Shown: one piece after another, positions 1 to 9,038 of the stretch
How positions within the stretch are numbered: position 1 is the stretch's first letter
Layout: each line of letters opens with the position of its first letter
Assembly: GCF_018394335.1 (NCBI RefSeq)
Contig: NZ_CP074572.1
Location: forward strand, 2,232,001 to 2,296,000
From: Shewanella dokdonensis
GTDB taxonomy: Bacteria > Pseudomonadota > Gammaproteobacteria > Enterobacterales > Shewanellaceae
Length of the DNA: 64,000 nt
Direction: 5' to 3'
Notes under the pieces: model-generated
What the model saw: the letters and a program-made list of their open reading frames with translations, nothing else
Told to the model about the DNA's origin: nothing
The model's database searches: none
Program-made: the position numbers and the translations under genes

Positions 1-110
1 CTGATGGCGCCGCCAAAAGAGCTACAGCCACCATAGTTACTGAACATGGGTTCCACAACGTCAACAACATCCAGGTACATGTCACAAAGTTCTGAAGTGT
101 TGTATTCCAT
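1..110 (-). CDS. rraA: RraA, regulator of ribonuclease E (5' part only)
   Basis: Only the first 36 codons are inside the window; the gene runs off the left edge. The N-terminus reads [20 protein letters not shown], then PMFSNYGG and SFGG, which matches the start of RraA as I know it from E. coli (about 160 residues). RraA binds RNase E and inhibits its endonuclease activity. The start is supported by AGGAG about 8 bases upstream. In E. coli rraA lies just after hslVU-menA; here hslVU is at the far end of the window in the same orientation. Confidence 0.85.
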   Translation of the reverse strand, partial: MEYNTSELCDMYLDVVDVVEPMFSNYGGCSSFGGAI

Positions 111-400
111 AATCAAACTCCTGTTTTCCGCTCAGCCTGAGAAGGCATCAGTTAGCGCACTAAACGTCAGTATATAAGGGATTCGTTAAAAGAAAAGTGC
201 CATTAATCACGCAATTGTCTTAGCTGGACTGCAGCTCGGTAGACCCTTTTACCGTTGCAATTGGCTACGCCCGATGAATAGCGTCTGCTAGTATATGCCC
301 CTTAAATTTGCTTTCCCCTGTTTTTTTATCTGCTTTTGGGGCACGGAACCCCCGTTTAGCTCAAGGATGGCAGAAGGCTTTGCTAGTTTGAGGTCTGAAG

Positions 401-637
401 ATGGCACCGCTTAATGTGATTGAGGTGATTGGCTATAGCGCATCCTTGATGGTGGCGTTATCGCTGATGATGAAAGATATAGTGCGCCTGCGCTGGGTCA
501 ACTTGTGTGGTTGCGGATTATTTGTGGCCTATGGTGTCGCCATTGAATCCTGGCCGGTGGTGTCGATGAATGCCTTTGGGGTCTGCGTCAACATTTACTA
601 TCTGCTGAAAACTCGCCAGTCAGCGATGTTATCTTAA
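401..637 (+). CDS. Small inner-membrane protein, YgjV/CBU_0592-like
   Basis: A 78-residue protein made almost entirely of three hydrophobic segments (about residues 8-24, 30-47 and 53-70), with a short polar C-terminus. The pattern (an N-terminal EVIGY followed by short helices) resembles small YgjV-type or CBU_0592-type membrane proteins, whose function is not established. GAGG lies 7 bases before the ATG. It is the first of three co-directional genes (with the PAP2 phosphatase and glycosyltransferase), separated from the next by 95 bases, so operon membership is possible but unproven. Confidence 0.55.
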   Translation: MAPLNVIEVIGYSASLMVALSLMMKDIVRLRWVNLCGCGLFVAYGVAIESWPVVSMNAFGVCVNIYYLLKTRQSAMLS

Positions 638-732
638 TGTTGCATTTGTCATAAAAGCTTAGGGTAACTGTCACGGTCGCGTCATCGCCGATTCTTAGTC
701 TCTGCAACAGATGACTGGATGGAGTTAACGCC

Positions 733-1254
733 ATGCTGTTACACCTTGCTGAGCTGGATCGCCGGGGATTTTGCCTATTATTGTGCTGGGGCAAAAAATA
801 CCGGCTGACACCGATAGCCTTAAAGCTGTCGGCTTCGGGCAACGGCCCAACCTACCTATATCTGGCGGTGTTGTTACTGCTGCTGCATCGTGATGGCCAG
901 TCTTTCTTCAACCTGCTGCTAGCCAGCTTTCTGCTGGAATTGCCTTGCTATCTGCTGCTGAAAAATACCATTCGCCGAACGCGCCCCTGTCACTGCTTAC
1001 CTGCGGGACTGGTGCACGATTTTGAACCCTCTGATCGTTACAGCCTGCCTTCTGGTCACACCGCGGGTGCCTTTGTGTTTGCCTGTGCCGTGCTGCAGGT
1101 ATATCCGCAATTTGGTATTCCGGTGTTGTGTTGGGCTGCGCTGGTGGGCAGTTCGCGGATAGTGCTCGGCGTGCATTATCCGCTAGATATTGTGGCCGGC
1201 ATGCTGCTTGGCTGTTCTTCCGGTTATTGGGCCGGACAATTGTTACAAGGTTAA
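733..1254 (+). CDS. PAP2-family membrane phosphatase
   Basis: A 173-residue membrane protein with the three signature blocks of PAP2 (type 2 phosphatidic acid phosphatase) enzymes: a KNTIRRTRP block, LPSGHT carrying the catalytic His, and SSRIVLGVHYPLDIVAG carrying the nucleophile-activating His and Asp. Several hydrophobic helices surround them. Such enzymes remove phosphate from lipid phosphates such as phosphatidic acid or undecaprenyl pyrophosphate; the substrate here cannot be told. GGAG lies 8 bases before the ATG. The stop is 3 bases before the glycosyltransferase start, so the two are almost certainly cotranscribed, which suggests a shared role in lipid or lipid-carrier metabolism. 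Confidence 0.85.
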   Translation: MLLHLAELDRRGFCLLLCWGKKYRLTPIALKLSASGNGPTYLYLAVLLLLLHRDGQSFFNLLLASFLLELPCYLLLKNTIRRTRPCHCLPAGLVHDFEPSDRYSLPSGHTAGAFVFACAVLQVYPQFGIPVLCWAALVGSSRIVLGVHYPLDIVAGMLLGCSSGYWAGQLLQG

Positions 1255-1257
1255 TCA

Positions 1258-2352
1258 ATGCGGATTCTTTATGGAGTGCAGGGGACGGGGAACGGCCATT
1301 TGAGCCGCGCTCGAGTCATGGCGAAAGCGTTGGCGGCTCACAACGTTGATGTGGATTATCTGTTCAGTGGCCGCGCTGCTGATAAATACTTTGACATGCA
1401 GGCGTTTGGTGATTTCCGGGCACTTGCCGGACTGTCGTTTGCTACTCACCGTGGCAAGGTGAATATTGCTGCAACGGTGCAGCGTAACTCACTATTGGGG
1501 TTGTGGCGTGATATCCGGGCGTTGGATCTCTCCGGTTATGATCTGGTGTTGAATGATTTTGAGCCAGTATCGGCCTGGGCGGCGCGGCGCCAAGGGGTTA
1601 CTTGCATTGGTATCAGTCATCAGGCCGCACTACGCTGGCCAGTGCCCAAGGTGGGCGGCAGTTGGTTCAATGATGGGTTACTCGAGTATTTTGCGCCAGT
1701 CACCATGGCGTTAGGGTGCCACTGGCATCATTTTGGTTTTCCGATTCTACCGCCCTTTGTGGAAGTCGCTGCCGTTACCTGCGAGCAGACCCATGAGATC
1801 TTGGTGTATCTGCCATTTGAAAGTGCCGAGGATATCTGCACGTTACTGCTACCGTTTGATGGCTATGAGTTTCATGTCTATCACGCCGCTAGCGCACCTA
1901 AACAACTGCCCGCACATGTGCATTGGCACGGGTTTAATCGTGAGGGGTTTAAAGCGTCGATGGCGCGTTGTGGCGGAGTGATAGGTAATGCGGGGTTTGA
2001 GCTGGCCAGCGAAGCGATGACACTGGGTAAAAAATTGCTGGTAAAACCGTTGATGGGGCAGTTCGAACAGTTATCCAATGTGGCGGCGTTGGAGTTGCTG
2101 GCGGCGGCTGAAAGTATGCACAGCCTCAACCGCCAAACGTTACGCCGTTGGTTACGCGCCAGTAATCCGCAGCCTATCTGTTATCCCGATGTGGGTGACA
2201 TGCTGGTCAGTTGGTTGCTGCAAGGCAACTGGCAGGACACACAAACGCTGTGTCAGGAGATGTGGTCAAAAGTGCAGTTGCCGGACAGTTGGTTTTCACG
2301 CCAGGATACCCAAGCGTTAGGACAAACCCTGACCCGGCCAATGCCGCGCTGA
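1258..2352 (+). CDS. Glycosyltransferase, MJ1255/VC2487-like family
   Basis: A 364-residue soluble protein. The N-terminus MRILYGVQGTGNGHLSRA is the glycine-rich donor-binding loop of GT-B glycosyltransferases related to MurG/UGT enzymes. A second block near residues 230-280 (GNAGFELASEAMTLGKKLLVKP, here split by position) is the C-terminal nucleotide-sugar site of the family known as MJ1255/VC2487. Acceptor and sugar are unknown. AAGG lies 7 bases before the ATG. It follows the PAP2 phosphatase by 3 bases and converges on the DUF971 gene with only 4 bases between stops and no visible terminator. Confidence 0.8.
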   Translation: MRILYGVQGTGNGHLSRARVMAKALAAHNVDVDYLFSGRAADKYFDMQAFGDFRALAGLSFATHRGKVNIAATVQRNSLLGLWRDIRALDLSGYDLVLNDFEPVSAWAARRQGVTCIGISHQAALRWPVPKVGGSWFNDGLLEYFAPVTMALGCHWHHFGFPILPPFVEVAAVTCEQTHEILVYLPFESAEDICTLLLPFDGYEFHVYHAASAPKQLPAHVHWHGFNREGFKASMARCGGVIGNAGFELASEAMTLGKKLLVKPLMGQFEQLSNVAALELLAAAESMHSLNRQTLRRWLRASNPQPICYPDVGDMLVSWLLQGNWQDTQTLCQEMWSKVQLPDSWFSRQDTQALGQTLTRPMPR

Positions 2353-2356
2353 ACCC

Positions 2357-2737
2357 TTAGCTGTAACGGATTTGCATGTCGATTAATGGTTCGCGACTGC
2401 CTTTTTCGGCGCGCAACCGTGCCAGATACTGCTGCCATAGCACTTCACGATTGACACAGAACTGGTACAAAATATCCCAAGAAAACAAACCGGTATCATG
2501 GCCGTCATCAAAGATCAGTTTCACCGCATAGTTGCCTACAGGTTCAATGGCCTTGATATTCACATTGCGTTTATGGGTAACCAAGGTGGGATTACCGTGT
2601 CCTTGCACTTCGGCTGAGGGTGAGTTAACCCGTAAAAATTCGCAGGTAAGCTGGTATTCATTGCCATCATCAAAAGCGATTTCCAGCAGGCGCGACTTAC
2701 GTTTGAGTTTTAGAGAGGTGACTTTGTGACTGCTCAT
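2357..2737 (-). CDS. DUF971-domain protein
   Basis: A 126-residue protein beginning MSSHKVTSLKL. It has the DUF971 pattern: LEIAFDDG, then LTCEFLRVNSPSAEVQGHG, KAIEPVGNYAVKLIFDDGHDTGLFSW and a C-terminal WQQYLARL. This fold also forms the N-terminal domain of gamma-butyrobetaine hydroxylases; small stand-alone members have no firm function. I chose the internal ATG at 2737 because the family begins there; a longer open frame extends upstream but has no matching sequence. In many gammaproteobacteria the DUF971 gene sits directly downstream of hslVU. Here the orientation agrees but hslU is 59 kb away. Confidence 0.8.
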   Translation of the reverse strand: MSSHKVTSLKLKRKSRLLEIAFDDGNEYQLTCEFLRVNSPSAEVQGHGNPTLVTHKRNVNIKAIEPVGNYAVKLIFDDGHDTGLFSWDILYQFCVNREVLWQQYLARLRAEKGSREPLIDMQIRYS

Positions 2738-2938
2738 GAGTGTTCCATTAACCAAAAACATTTGCGCTATGGTGACTCGCTCTGCCGCAAAAGTGAATCC
2801 CAACCGCACATAAGTGTTAATTGGGGAGCCCCTTCTGTGATAAATAGCACTGGCAGTTATGTAAAACACTTGTAATAATGCCTTGTATTTTCTGTTTTTT
2901 GACAGAAGCAGCATTATTGACGCAGTGGACGCAAACTG

Positions 2939-5900
2939 ATGACCCAAAGTACCTTTTATTTTGGCGAATGGCAGATAAACCCTGATGCCAACACTCTGCA
3001 GAAAGGACGCCGGCAGAAACAAGTAGAACCCAAAGCCATGGATGTGCTGCTGTACCTGTGTCGCCATGCGGGAGAGGTGATCAGTGCCGAAACCCTGCTC
3101 AGCGAATGTTGGTCGGGTATCGACACTGGCGATAACCCACTGCACAAGACTATCAATCAGTTACGGCGCGCCTTAGATGACAGCGCTACCAGCCCAGTTT
3201 ATATCGAAACCATTCGTAAGCGCGGTTATCGCACGCTGGCTGAAGTGCGTTTCCCGGTTGGTCATGAACAAAGTGTGGCACCGCAGCAATGGCAAGGGGA
3301 TTCACCTTTCCCAGGCTTGCGTGCATACAGTGCCGCTGATGCCAGCGTGTTTTTCGGCCGTAGTGAACAGATCCAACTGCTGCTGGAACGAATTGCCCAG
3401 CAAGTGCGCTTTGGCCGCGATTTTTGTCTGGTACTTGGCCCCAGCGGCAGCGGTAAATCGTCACTGATCCATGCGGGCATTGTGCCCAACCTGATGTCGG
3501 AACAGGGCGCTAACGGCTTAGGATTACTCGACCATACCACGCTCGATTTGGCCGATGTGCAAGCGGGCGACCTGTTGCTGTCGCTGGCAAGCACTATGCT
3601 GGATTGGGAGCTGAACGACGCGCCGGTATTTGCAGGCGAAAGCGCGAGTACCTTGGCCGCTAAGTTGCTGGAACCTGCCACCCTGCTGGCGGGGTTGCAA
3701 CCCTTGCTGCAACACACTCAATATGGCACTGCTCGTTTCGGCCTGTTTATTGATCGGTTAGAAGTACTGTTATCGTCACCCCTGTTCAGTGATGACGAGC
3801 GGCAGCAGTTTGTCGATGTGCTAGAACAACTGGCTCATAGCCGAGCGATCTTGGTGCTCAGCGCCTGCCGTAACGATTTTTACCCGCAACTGATGAGTTA
3901 TCCGAGCCTGCGGGCGGGTAAGGGCAGCGGCGCGCATTTCGATCTGGCACCTCCTGGGCGCCAGGAACTGTTGCAGATGATCCGCTTGCCAGCAGTCAGC
4001 GCCGGGCTGAGCTGGCAGCAAGACCCTGACACCGCTATGCCCTTGGATGAAATCCTCTGTGCCGATGCGGCTAGCAATCCTGATGCCTTGCCGCTGCTGC
4101 AATACACCTTGCAGCAACTGTATTTGCAACGTGCCGCCGATGGCACCATGCAGATTGCCGTGTATCAAGCTTTGGGTGGCATCGAAGGCGCCATTGGGAA
4201 AACCGCCGATGCGCTGTTGGCGTCCCTTGGTGAGCCGGAGCAACAGGCGCTGTCGCGGGTACTGTCACTATTGGTGACCTTGCGGGAAGATGAACAGTCG
4301 ATCACCAGCCGTAGTGCCCGCTGGGATCAACTGCAAACCGAGGCTGAAAAAACACTGGTGCCAGGCGATGGTGGAACAGCGTCTGTTTGTGTCCTCGCTA
4401 AATCAGCAACAGGCTGGATTTCATGTGGCGCACGAAGCACTGCTGCGGCGTTGGCCTAAAGCGGTGGCGTGGATCAATCAGCACAAAGACAGTCTGGCGC
4501 AGCGGGCTCGCCTGTATCATCAAAGCCGCCGCTGGTTGGCGGAACACAAAAGTGGGGCCTTCCTGCTGGTGGATGGTAAACCTCTGCAACAGGCGCAACT
4601 ATTGACCCAAAATCCGCTGTTTACCTTGGATGCCGGCGAGCAGCAATTTGTTCATGCCTCAACGCAACGGGCATTCTGGCGTCGCTGGACGCGCCGCAGC
4701 ACGGTGCTGCTGTTATGTGTGTTAACGGTGATCTCAGTAACCATGAGCCTGCGTAGCCAGCCAGGCGCAGCAGCAAGCCACTGCTCGGCGCTTAGATGCC
4801 GAAAATTTGTTAGGTTTTATGGTGGGTGATTTTGCTGACAAACTGCGCAGTATCGGCCGTATGGATTTGCTGGACGGTATCTCCAATAAAGCGCTGGAAT
4901 ACTTTACCGCCAAAGACAATATTCAGGACAAAACCTTGGGCTTTGAAGGGCGCTTTCAGCATGGGCAAACCCTGGAAGCCATTGGCGAAGTAGCCCATTC
5001 CCGCGGTAAAATCGATGAGGCAAAAAATGCCTTACTGGCCGCACAGCAAGAGTTTTTGCCGCTATTGGATGAACAGCCCAATAATCTGGAACTGCTCAAA
5101 TCCCTCGGTGCCAATGCTTTCTGGCAAGGACAATTGGCCTTTGACAAAGCCGATTGGCAGCCAACGTCGATACACTTTAAGCAGTATTTAACTTATAGCC
5201 AGAAGATGGTGGACATTGCACCAGATAACAAAGATGCACAGATGGAACTGTCTTACGCCCTTAATAACTTGGGCTCGGTGCAGCTCAAATTAAAACACTT
5301 TAAAGAAGCCAAGACCTTGTTTGAACAGTCATTGGTGCAAAAAGAAAAAATGCTTGCCGCCGATCCTGCTAATCAGTCGTTAGTGGGCGATGTGGTAAAT
5401 GCGAGATCTTGGGTCGCCAGCGCGTTAGTGGCAGAAGGCGACACAAATGCCGCTATTAAAATGTGGGAATCGATCCGTAGAGACTTTGATAAGCCGGAAT
5501 ATAAAGATAATGCTTATATTCAAGATCGTATTTCTTCTGCAATGAGTTTGTTAGGAGGGTACTATTTTTATGTGGGGAATTTCAAAGAATCTTTAAATAT
5601 TTTAAATATGGCAAAACTGAAAGTTATTGGCGAAATGAATAAGGATAGTAAAAACTTCCTCTGGACGAAAGATCTTATTAAGATAGAGGCAAAAATTTTT
5701 CTTTTTAAAGCATTACTTGGTATTGATTTTGATTTTTCGGAGTATAATGAAGTTGAGAGTTTATTGAAATCTTCGAAGAATAAGAAATCTTATCCATTCT
5801 TATATTCCAGTATAGGGATATCGAAATTGATTCTATTTACTAAATTAAATGATTTTTCAAAAGCAGTAGAAATTAATTTAAATATGAAGAAATATTTATC

Positions 5901-6123
5901 AGAAATAGAAGCAAATACTGTAGATGAGAAGCTTATATACATTCGGTATTTAGTTTATGGAACCAAACTGGAACAACTTGCTTATGGAAGCTTTTTACAG
6001 AATGATAAGTGTATGGAGGCAAAAAAAATTAATGAAGAACTTTTAATGCAGACAAATGACCCTGCATTTATTTTTATGAATAAAGAGATCGAAAACTGTT
6101 TGAAAGGGTACACTTTAAAATAG
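2939..6123 (+). CDS. Winged-helix / nSTAND NTPase / TPR transmembrane regulator (two frame changes)
   Basis: Restoring two frame changes, near 4361 and 4760, gives one protein of about 1060 residues. Residues 1-100 are an OmpR/CadC-type winged helix (VYIETIRKRGYRTL). PFPGLRAY...FFGR followed by Walker A GPSGSGKSS marks an nSTAND1-type NTPase. A hydrophobic helix (VLLLCVLTVISVTM) follows, then a periplasmic TPR-like region. CadC-type proteins bind DNA in the cytoplasm and sense through the periplasmic part; coupling to a STAND NTPase is less common. Both frame changes are an extra C in a GCCAGGC string. From about 5460 the coding sequence becomes strongly A+T rich, so the sensor tail may have a different origin. 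Its target is unknown; the next gene is the obvious candidate. Confidence 0.75.
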
Positions 6124-6124
6124 G

Positions 6125-6531
6125 ATGCTAGATATGGAAGCGAAAAAGTTGATACATATACGTTTAATGTTTGTGTTACAGTTAATGCAAATAAAGTTCC
6201 CACGTTTACCTATTATGAACCAGGGAATCCTGAGCCATTAAATGAAAAACAACGAGCAGTTACAGTGACTGGTCCGACAATTATATTTTATAAACTAATT
6301 AATACTAATATGGCACCGAAAGGCCTGAAATTTATCGGTGCAGGATTTAAAACTCCCTATGATGGCATTATAGAAAATGCTTTTGTAAGTGATGATGGTG
6401 CTACTTTGATTTTAGAAGATTTGTGTAAAGATAACGGCACTACAGGTTTTCACCTCTTACTTAAGAGTGATGAAAATACCTTGGTTATGATGAGTCCTGA
6501 TCCTGAAGTGATAAATAAAGGTGTTGAATAA
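6125..6531 (+). CDS. Small DP-EP-like protein (one frame change)
   Basis: Reading from the ATG at 6125 gives MLDMEAK, then a frame change in the A-run at 6143-6147, then VDTYTFNVCVTVNANKVPTF and on to MMSPDPEVINKGVE. One added A restores a protein of about 135 residues. The beta-rich composition and the C-terminal SPDPEV resemble small proteins labelled DP-EP family in Shewanella; I recall the name only and know no function. Without the repair only a GTG at 6265 would start an 88-residue fragment. It begins 2 bases after the stop of the nSTAND regulator, so it is probably coupled to it. It shares the A+T-rich composition of that gene's tail. Confidence 0.55.
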
Positions 6532-6566
6532 AGCGATAAGTTCATTCTATCTATAGAATATTAATA

Positions 6567-6588
6567 ATGGCGAGCATCCGCTCGCCAT
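6567..6588 (+). terminator. Probable terminator after the DP-EP-like gene
   Basis: A perfect 9-bp stem (ATGGCGAGC / GCTCGCCAT) with a 4-base loop, followed by CTTCTTAAAT. It lies 36 bases after the stop of the preceding plus-strand gene. Confidence 0.6.
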
Positions 6589-6623
6589 CTTCTTAAATAA
6601 CATACAAGGAATAAGCACTGAAT

Positions 6624-6719
6624 ATGAGGACAGGCATCACTTTTGTAGGCTATTTCTTTATGTTGTTAAATCGCTTTTAGGTGAGAAATGAAGCCGTTTA
6701 GCATCGATCAGGGAGAAAT
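6624..6719. repeat. Extra degenerate copy of the transposon left end
   Basis: This 96-base segment starts with ATGAGGACAGGCATCAC and repeats the sequence found again at 6720 and 7419, with a short internal deletion around the poly-T part. It is the first of three left-end copies in a row, evidence of repeated insertion or slippage at this site. No coding content. Confidence 0.7.
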
Positions 6720-7406
6720 ATGAGGACAGGCATCATTTTTGTAGGCTATTTCTTTAGTTCATTCTTTTGTTGTTAAATCGTTTTTAGATGAGAAATAAAG
6801 CCGTTTAGCGTCGATCAGTTAGTATGACGACGATAAAATCGGTGTAATCGCATGATTTGGGGTATACGAAGTGGGTGAAACGCCGCGCTAGTTTCACTGG
6901 TTCTTGATGAACAGCTGGTTTATCTGTTTGTGTTACTGATATAGCTTACTGCTGTATTGTTTACCGCGACACCATTTGCCACCTTGGCGGGTTTTGAATT
7001 CACACATCGCCGCCCAACTGCCACACGCGCGAGCGTACTGTTTGCTGAATTTGGTAGCACTTCGCATCCAAGCGTCTGATGATATTCCCAATTGTTGTAA
7101 TAGCTTGGGTGCTGTTTCGGCAATGGCACCGCGTTTGTCGGTGCGGACAGCGCGCCCGGTCCAATCAATCAGTTCCAAGTAATCAGCAAAGTGAAACGGA
7201 ATGCCTGATTGTGTGGCAGTGTGAGTAGCACCGTCAAAATCTAATAGCGGTTTTAATAATGGGGTGGTTTTGTGCGGTGATGTTGGGTTATCTGGCTGAG
7301 CACTTTGCTGCTCTTTAATCCGTGCTTGAATAGAAGTGAAATCTGAGTTCACAATGCTGTCTGCAATCCCGGCACGGATGGGATTCAGATCAACGTACAT
7401 CATGCA
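6720..7406. mobile_element. Truncated copy of the Y1-transposase element
   Basis: About 687 bases nearly identical to 7419-8104, offset by 699 bases, differing by scattered substitutions and one indel near 6862. It carries the element's left end and the 3' half of the transposase gene. Similarity stops at CATCATGCA (7398-7406 against 8096-8104), where the next full copy's flank begins. Confidence 0.8.
6933..7403 (-). pseudogene. 3' fragment of the Y1 transposase gene
   Basis: Encodes the last 156 residues of the transposase found intact at 7631-8641, starting at MMYVDLNPIRAG and nearly identical to the end. The N-terminal HUH domain is missing, so the product cannot be active. The open frame is undamaged, which suggests the truncation is recent. 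Confidence 0.85.
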
Positions 7407-7418
7407 AGTGAATGAAAT

Positions 7419-8731
7419 ATGAGGACAGGCATCACTTTTGTAGGCTATTTCTTTAGTTCGTTCTTTTGTTGTTAAATCGCTTTTAGGTGATAAATAAAGC
7501 TGTTTAGCGTCGAACAGTTAGTCTGACGACGATAAAACCGGTGTAATCGCATGATTTGGGTAGACGAAGTGGGTGAAACGCCGCGCTAGTTTCACTGGTT
7601 CTTGATGAACAGCTGGTTTATCTGTTTGTGTTACTGATATAGCTCACTGCTGTATTGTTTACCGCGACACCATTTGCCACCTTGGCGGGTTTTGAATTCA
7701 CACATCGCCGCCCAACTGCCACACGCGCGAGCGTACTGTTTGCTGAATTCGGTAGCACTTCGCATCCAAGCGTCTGATGCTATTCCCAATTGTTGTAATA
7801 GCTTAGGTGCTGTTTCGGAAATGGAACCGCGTTTGTCTGTGCGGACAGCGCGCCCGGTCCAATCAATCAGTTCCAAGTAATCAGCAAAGTGAAACGGAAT
7901 GCCTGATTGTGTGGCAGTGTGAGTAGCACCGTCAAAATCTAATAGCGGTTTTAATAATGGGGTGGTTTTGTGCGGTGATGTTGGGTTATCTGGCTGAGCA
8001 CTTTGCTGCTCTTTAATCCGTGCTTGAATAGAAGTGAAATCTGAGTTCACAATGCTGTCTGCAATCCCGGCACGGATGGGATTTAGATCAACGTACATCA
8101 TGCACGTTAACAGTGCTTGTTCATCAAGTAGCGCTTGCGACTTAAAGCGGCCTTCCCAAAATACGCCGGTGCAGTTGTCTTCTTTATTGGCTTTACGGGC
8201 GATGTCTTCATTTAAGCAGCGCATAAACCAACTGATGTCACCGAGGCGTTTACGCCACTCTTCAATCAACATATCCAACTGTAATTGCAGTGTTTTATCG
8301 AGCTTGTCGCCTTTGATAAATCGAGTTACCAATATGGTAGGATGGAATAGTTGCGTCCAGCGCTCGATGACCTCTGTCGGGCTCAATGTCTGTTGGCGTT
8401 CGGCATCAATTTTTAGCACGAGGTGATAGTGATTATTCATCACCGCATAGGCACAAATATCGATACAGAAAATAGCGGAAAGCTGACGGATTTTGCTGGC
8501 TATCCAACCTCGGCGATGTTCGTAGCTGCGTCCGGTTACAGTATCTTCACCACAGAGAAATGCACGGCGGACACAACGGTTAATGACGTGATAGTAAGGG
8601 GTTGATTCAACATCAATCAAACGACGGCGGGCAACGGTCATAATACACTCCTTGTTGTAGTAACTTCACTCCATGTGAATGACTCAGCGTAGTTGATACC
8701 TGTCAATACTGCAAATTGATGGCTGTCCCAA
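7419..8731. mobile_element. Y1 (HUH) transposase element, REP/IS200-like group
   Basis: The left boundary is taken at ATGAGGACAGGCATCAC (7419). The right boundary is taken near TTGATGGCTGTCCCA (8716-8730), which resembles the reverse complement of the left end (GTGATGCCTGTCCTCA). Between them is one transposase gene on the minus strand. The boundaries are inferred from this end similarity and from where the tandem copies begin; no target-site duplication is visible, as expected for HUH elements. Confidence 0.65.
7631..8641 (-). CDS. REP-associated/Y1-family transposase
   Basis: A 336-residue protein starting MTVARRRLID, with AAGGAG six bases before the ATG. HYH at residues 71-73 (AVMNNHYHLVLK) is the metal-binding HUH motif of Y1 transposases. 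The region FMRCLNEDIARKAN (about 139-152), FWEGRFKSQALLDE and MYVDLNPIRAG are typical of a group common in marine gammaproteobacteria. In other members of the superfamily a tyrosine lies in the helix that aligns with EDIARKAN; none is evident here, so either the nucleophile sits elsewhere or the family differs. Y1 enzymes cut single-stranded DNA at palindromic ends. Confidence 0.85.
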   Translation of the reverse strand: MTVARRRLIDVESTPYYHVINRCVRRAFLCGEDTVTGRSYEHRRGWIASKIRQLSAIFCIDICAYAVMNNHYHLVLKIDAERQQTLSPTEVIERWTQLFHPTILVTRFIKGDKLDKTLQLQLDMLIEEWRKRLGDISWFMRCLNEDIARKANKEDNCTGVFWEGRFKSQALLDEQALLTCMMYVDLNPIRAGIADSIVNSDFTSIQARIKEQQSAQPDNPTSPHKTTPLLKPLLDFDGATHTATQSGIPFHFADYLELIDWTGRAVRTDKRGSISETAPKLLQQLGIASDAWMRSATEFSKQYARACGSWAAMCEFKTRQGGKWCRGKQYSSELYQ

Positions 8732-9038
8732 CTACACCTTGCACTATCAAACCCTTGCGTTTCCTCCTTAGTTAATTTCACCCATAACAGCGACAGGGTT
8801 GCATGTCTAAGTCGGCAAACCAGCCCCATGATTTTTGATATGTTACAGATATGTGATGTCAAAATTGCGCTTGCTTGATGGCAGATGCTGCTTTGATTCA
8901 CGTTACCCAGTAAAAATAAAGCAATATTAATCAATATATTACATCGTAAGGTTGGCAGAAGGTAATTGCCGAGCGGAGTTTGTAGCCTAACCCTGAAAAC
9001 TGTGTCTGTAGTCAGACATAAATAACAGGAGAAGGACA
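8732..9038. other. Intergenic region before the diguanylate cyclase
   Basis: No convincing gene on either strand. It holds the upstream region of the diguanylate cyclase, with AGGAGAAGG directly before its ATG. Confidence 0.5.

Noticed and set aside
8736..8760. CCTTGCACTATCAAACCCTT as another operator copy
   Set aside because: The repeat spacing is 16, not 11, bases and only one unit matches.
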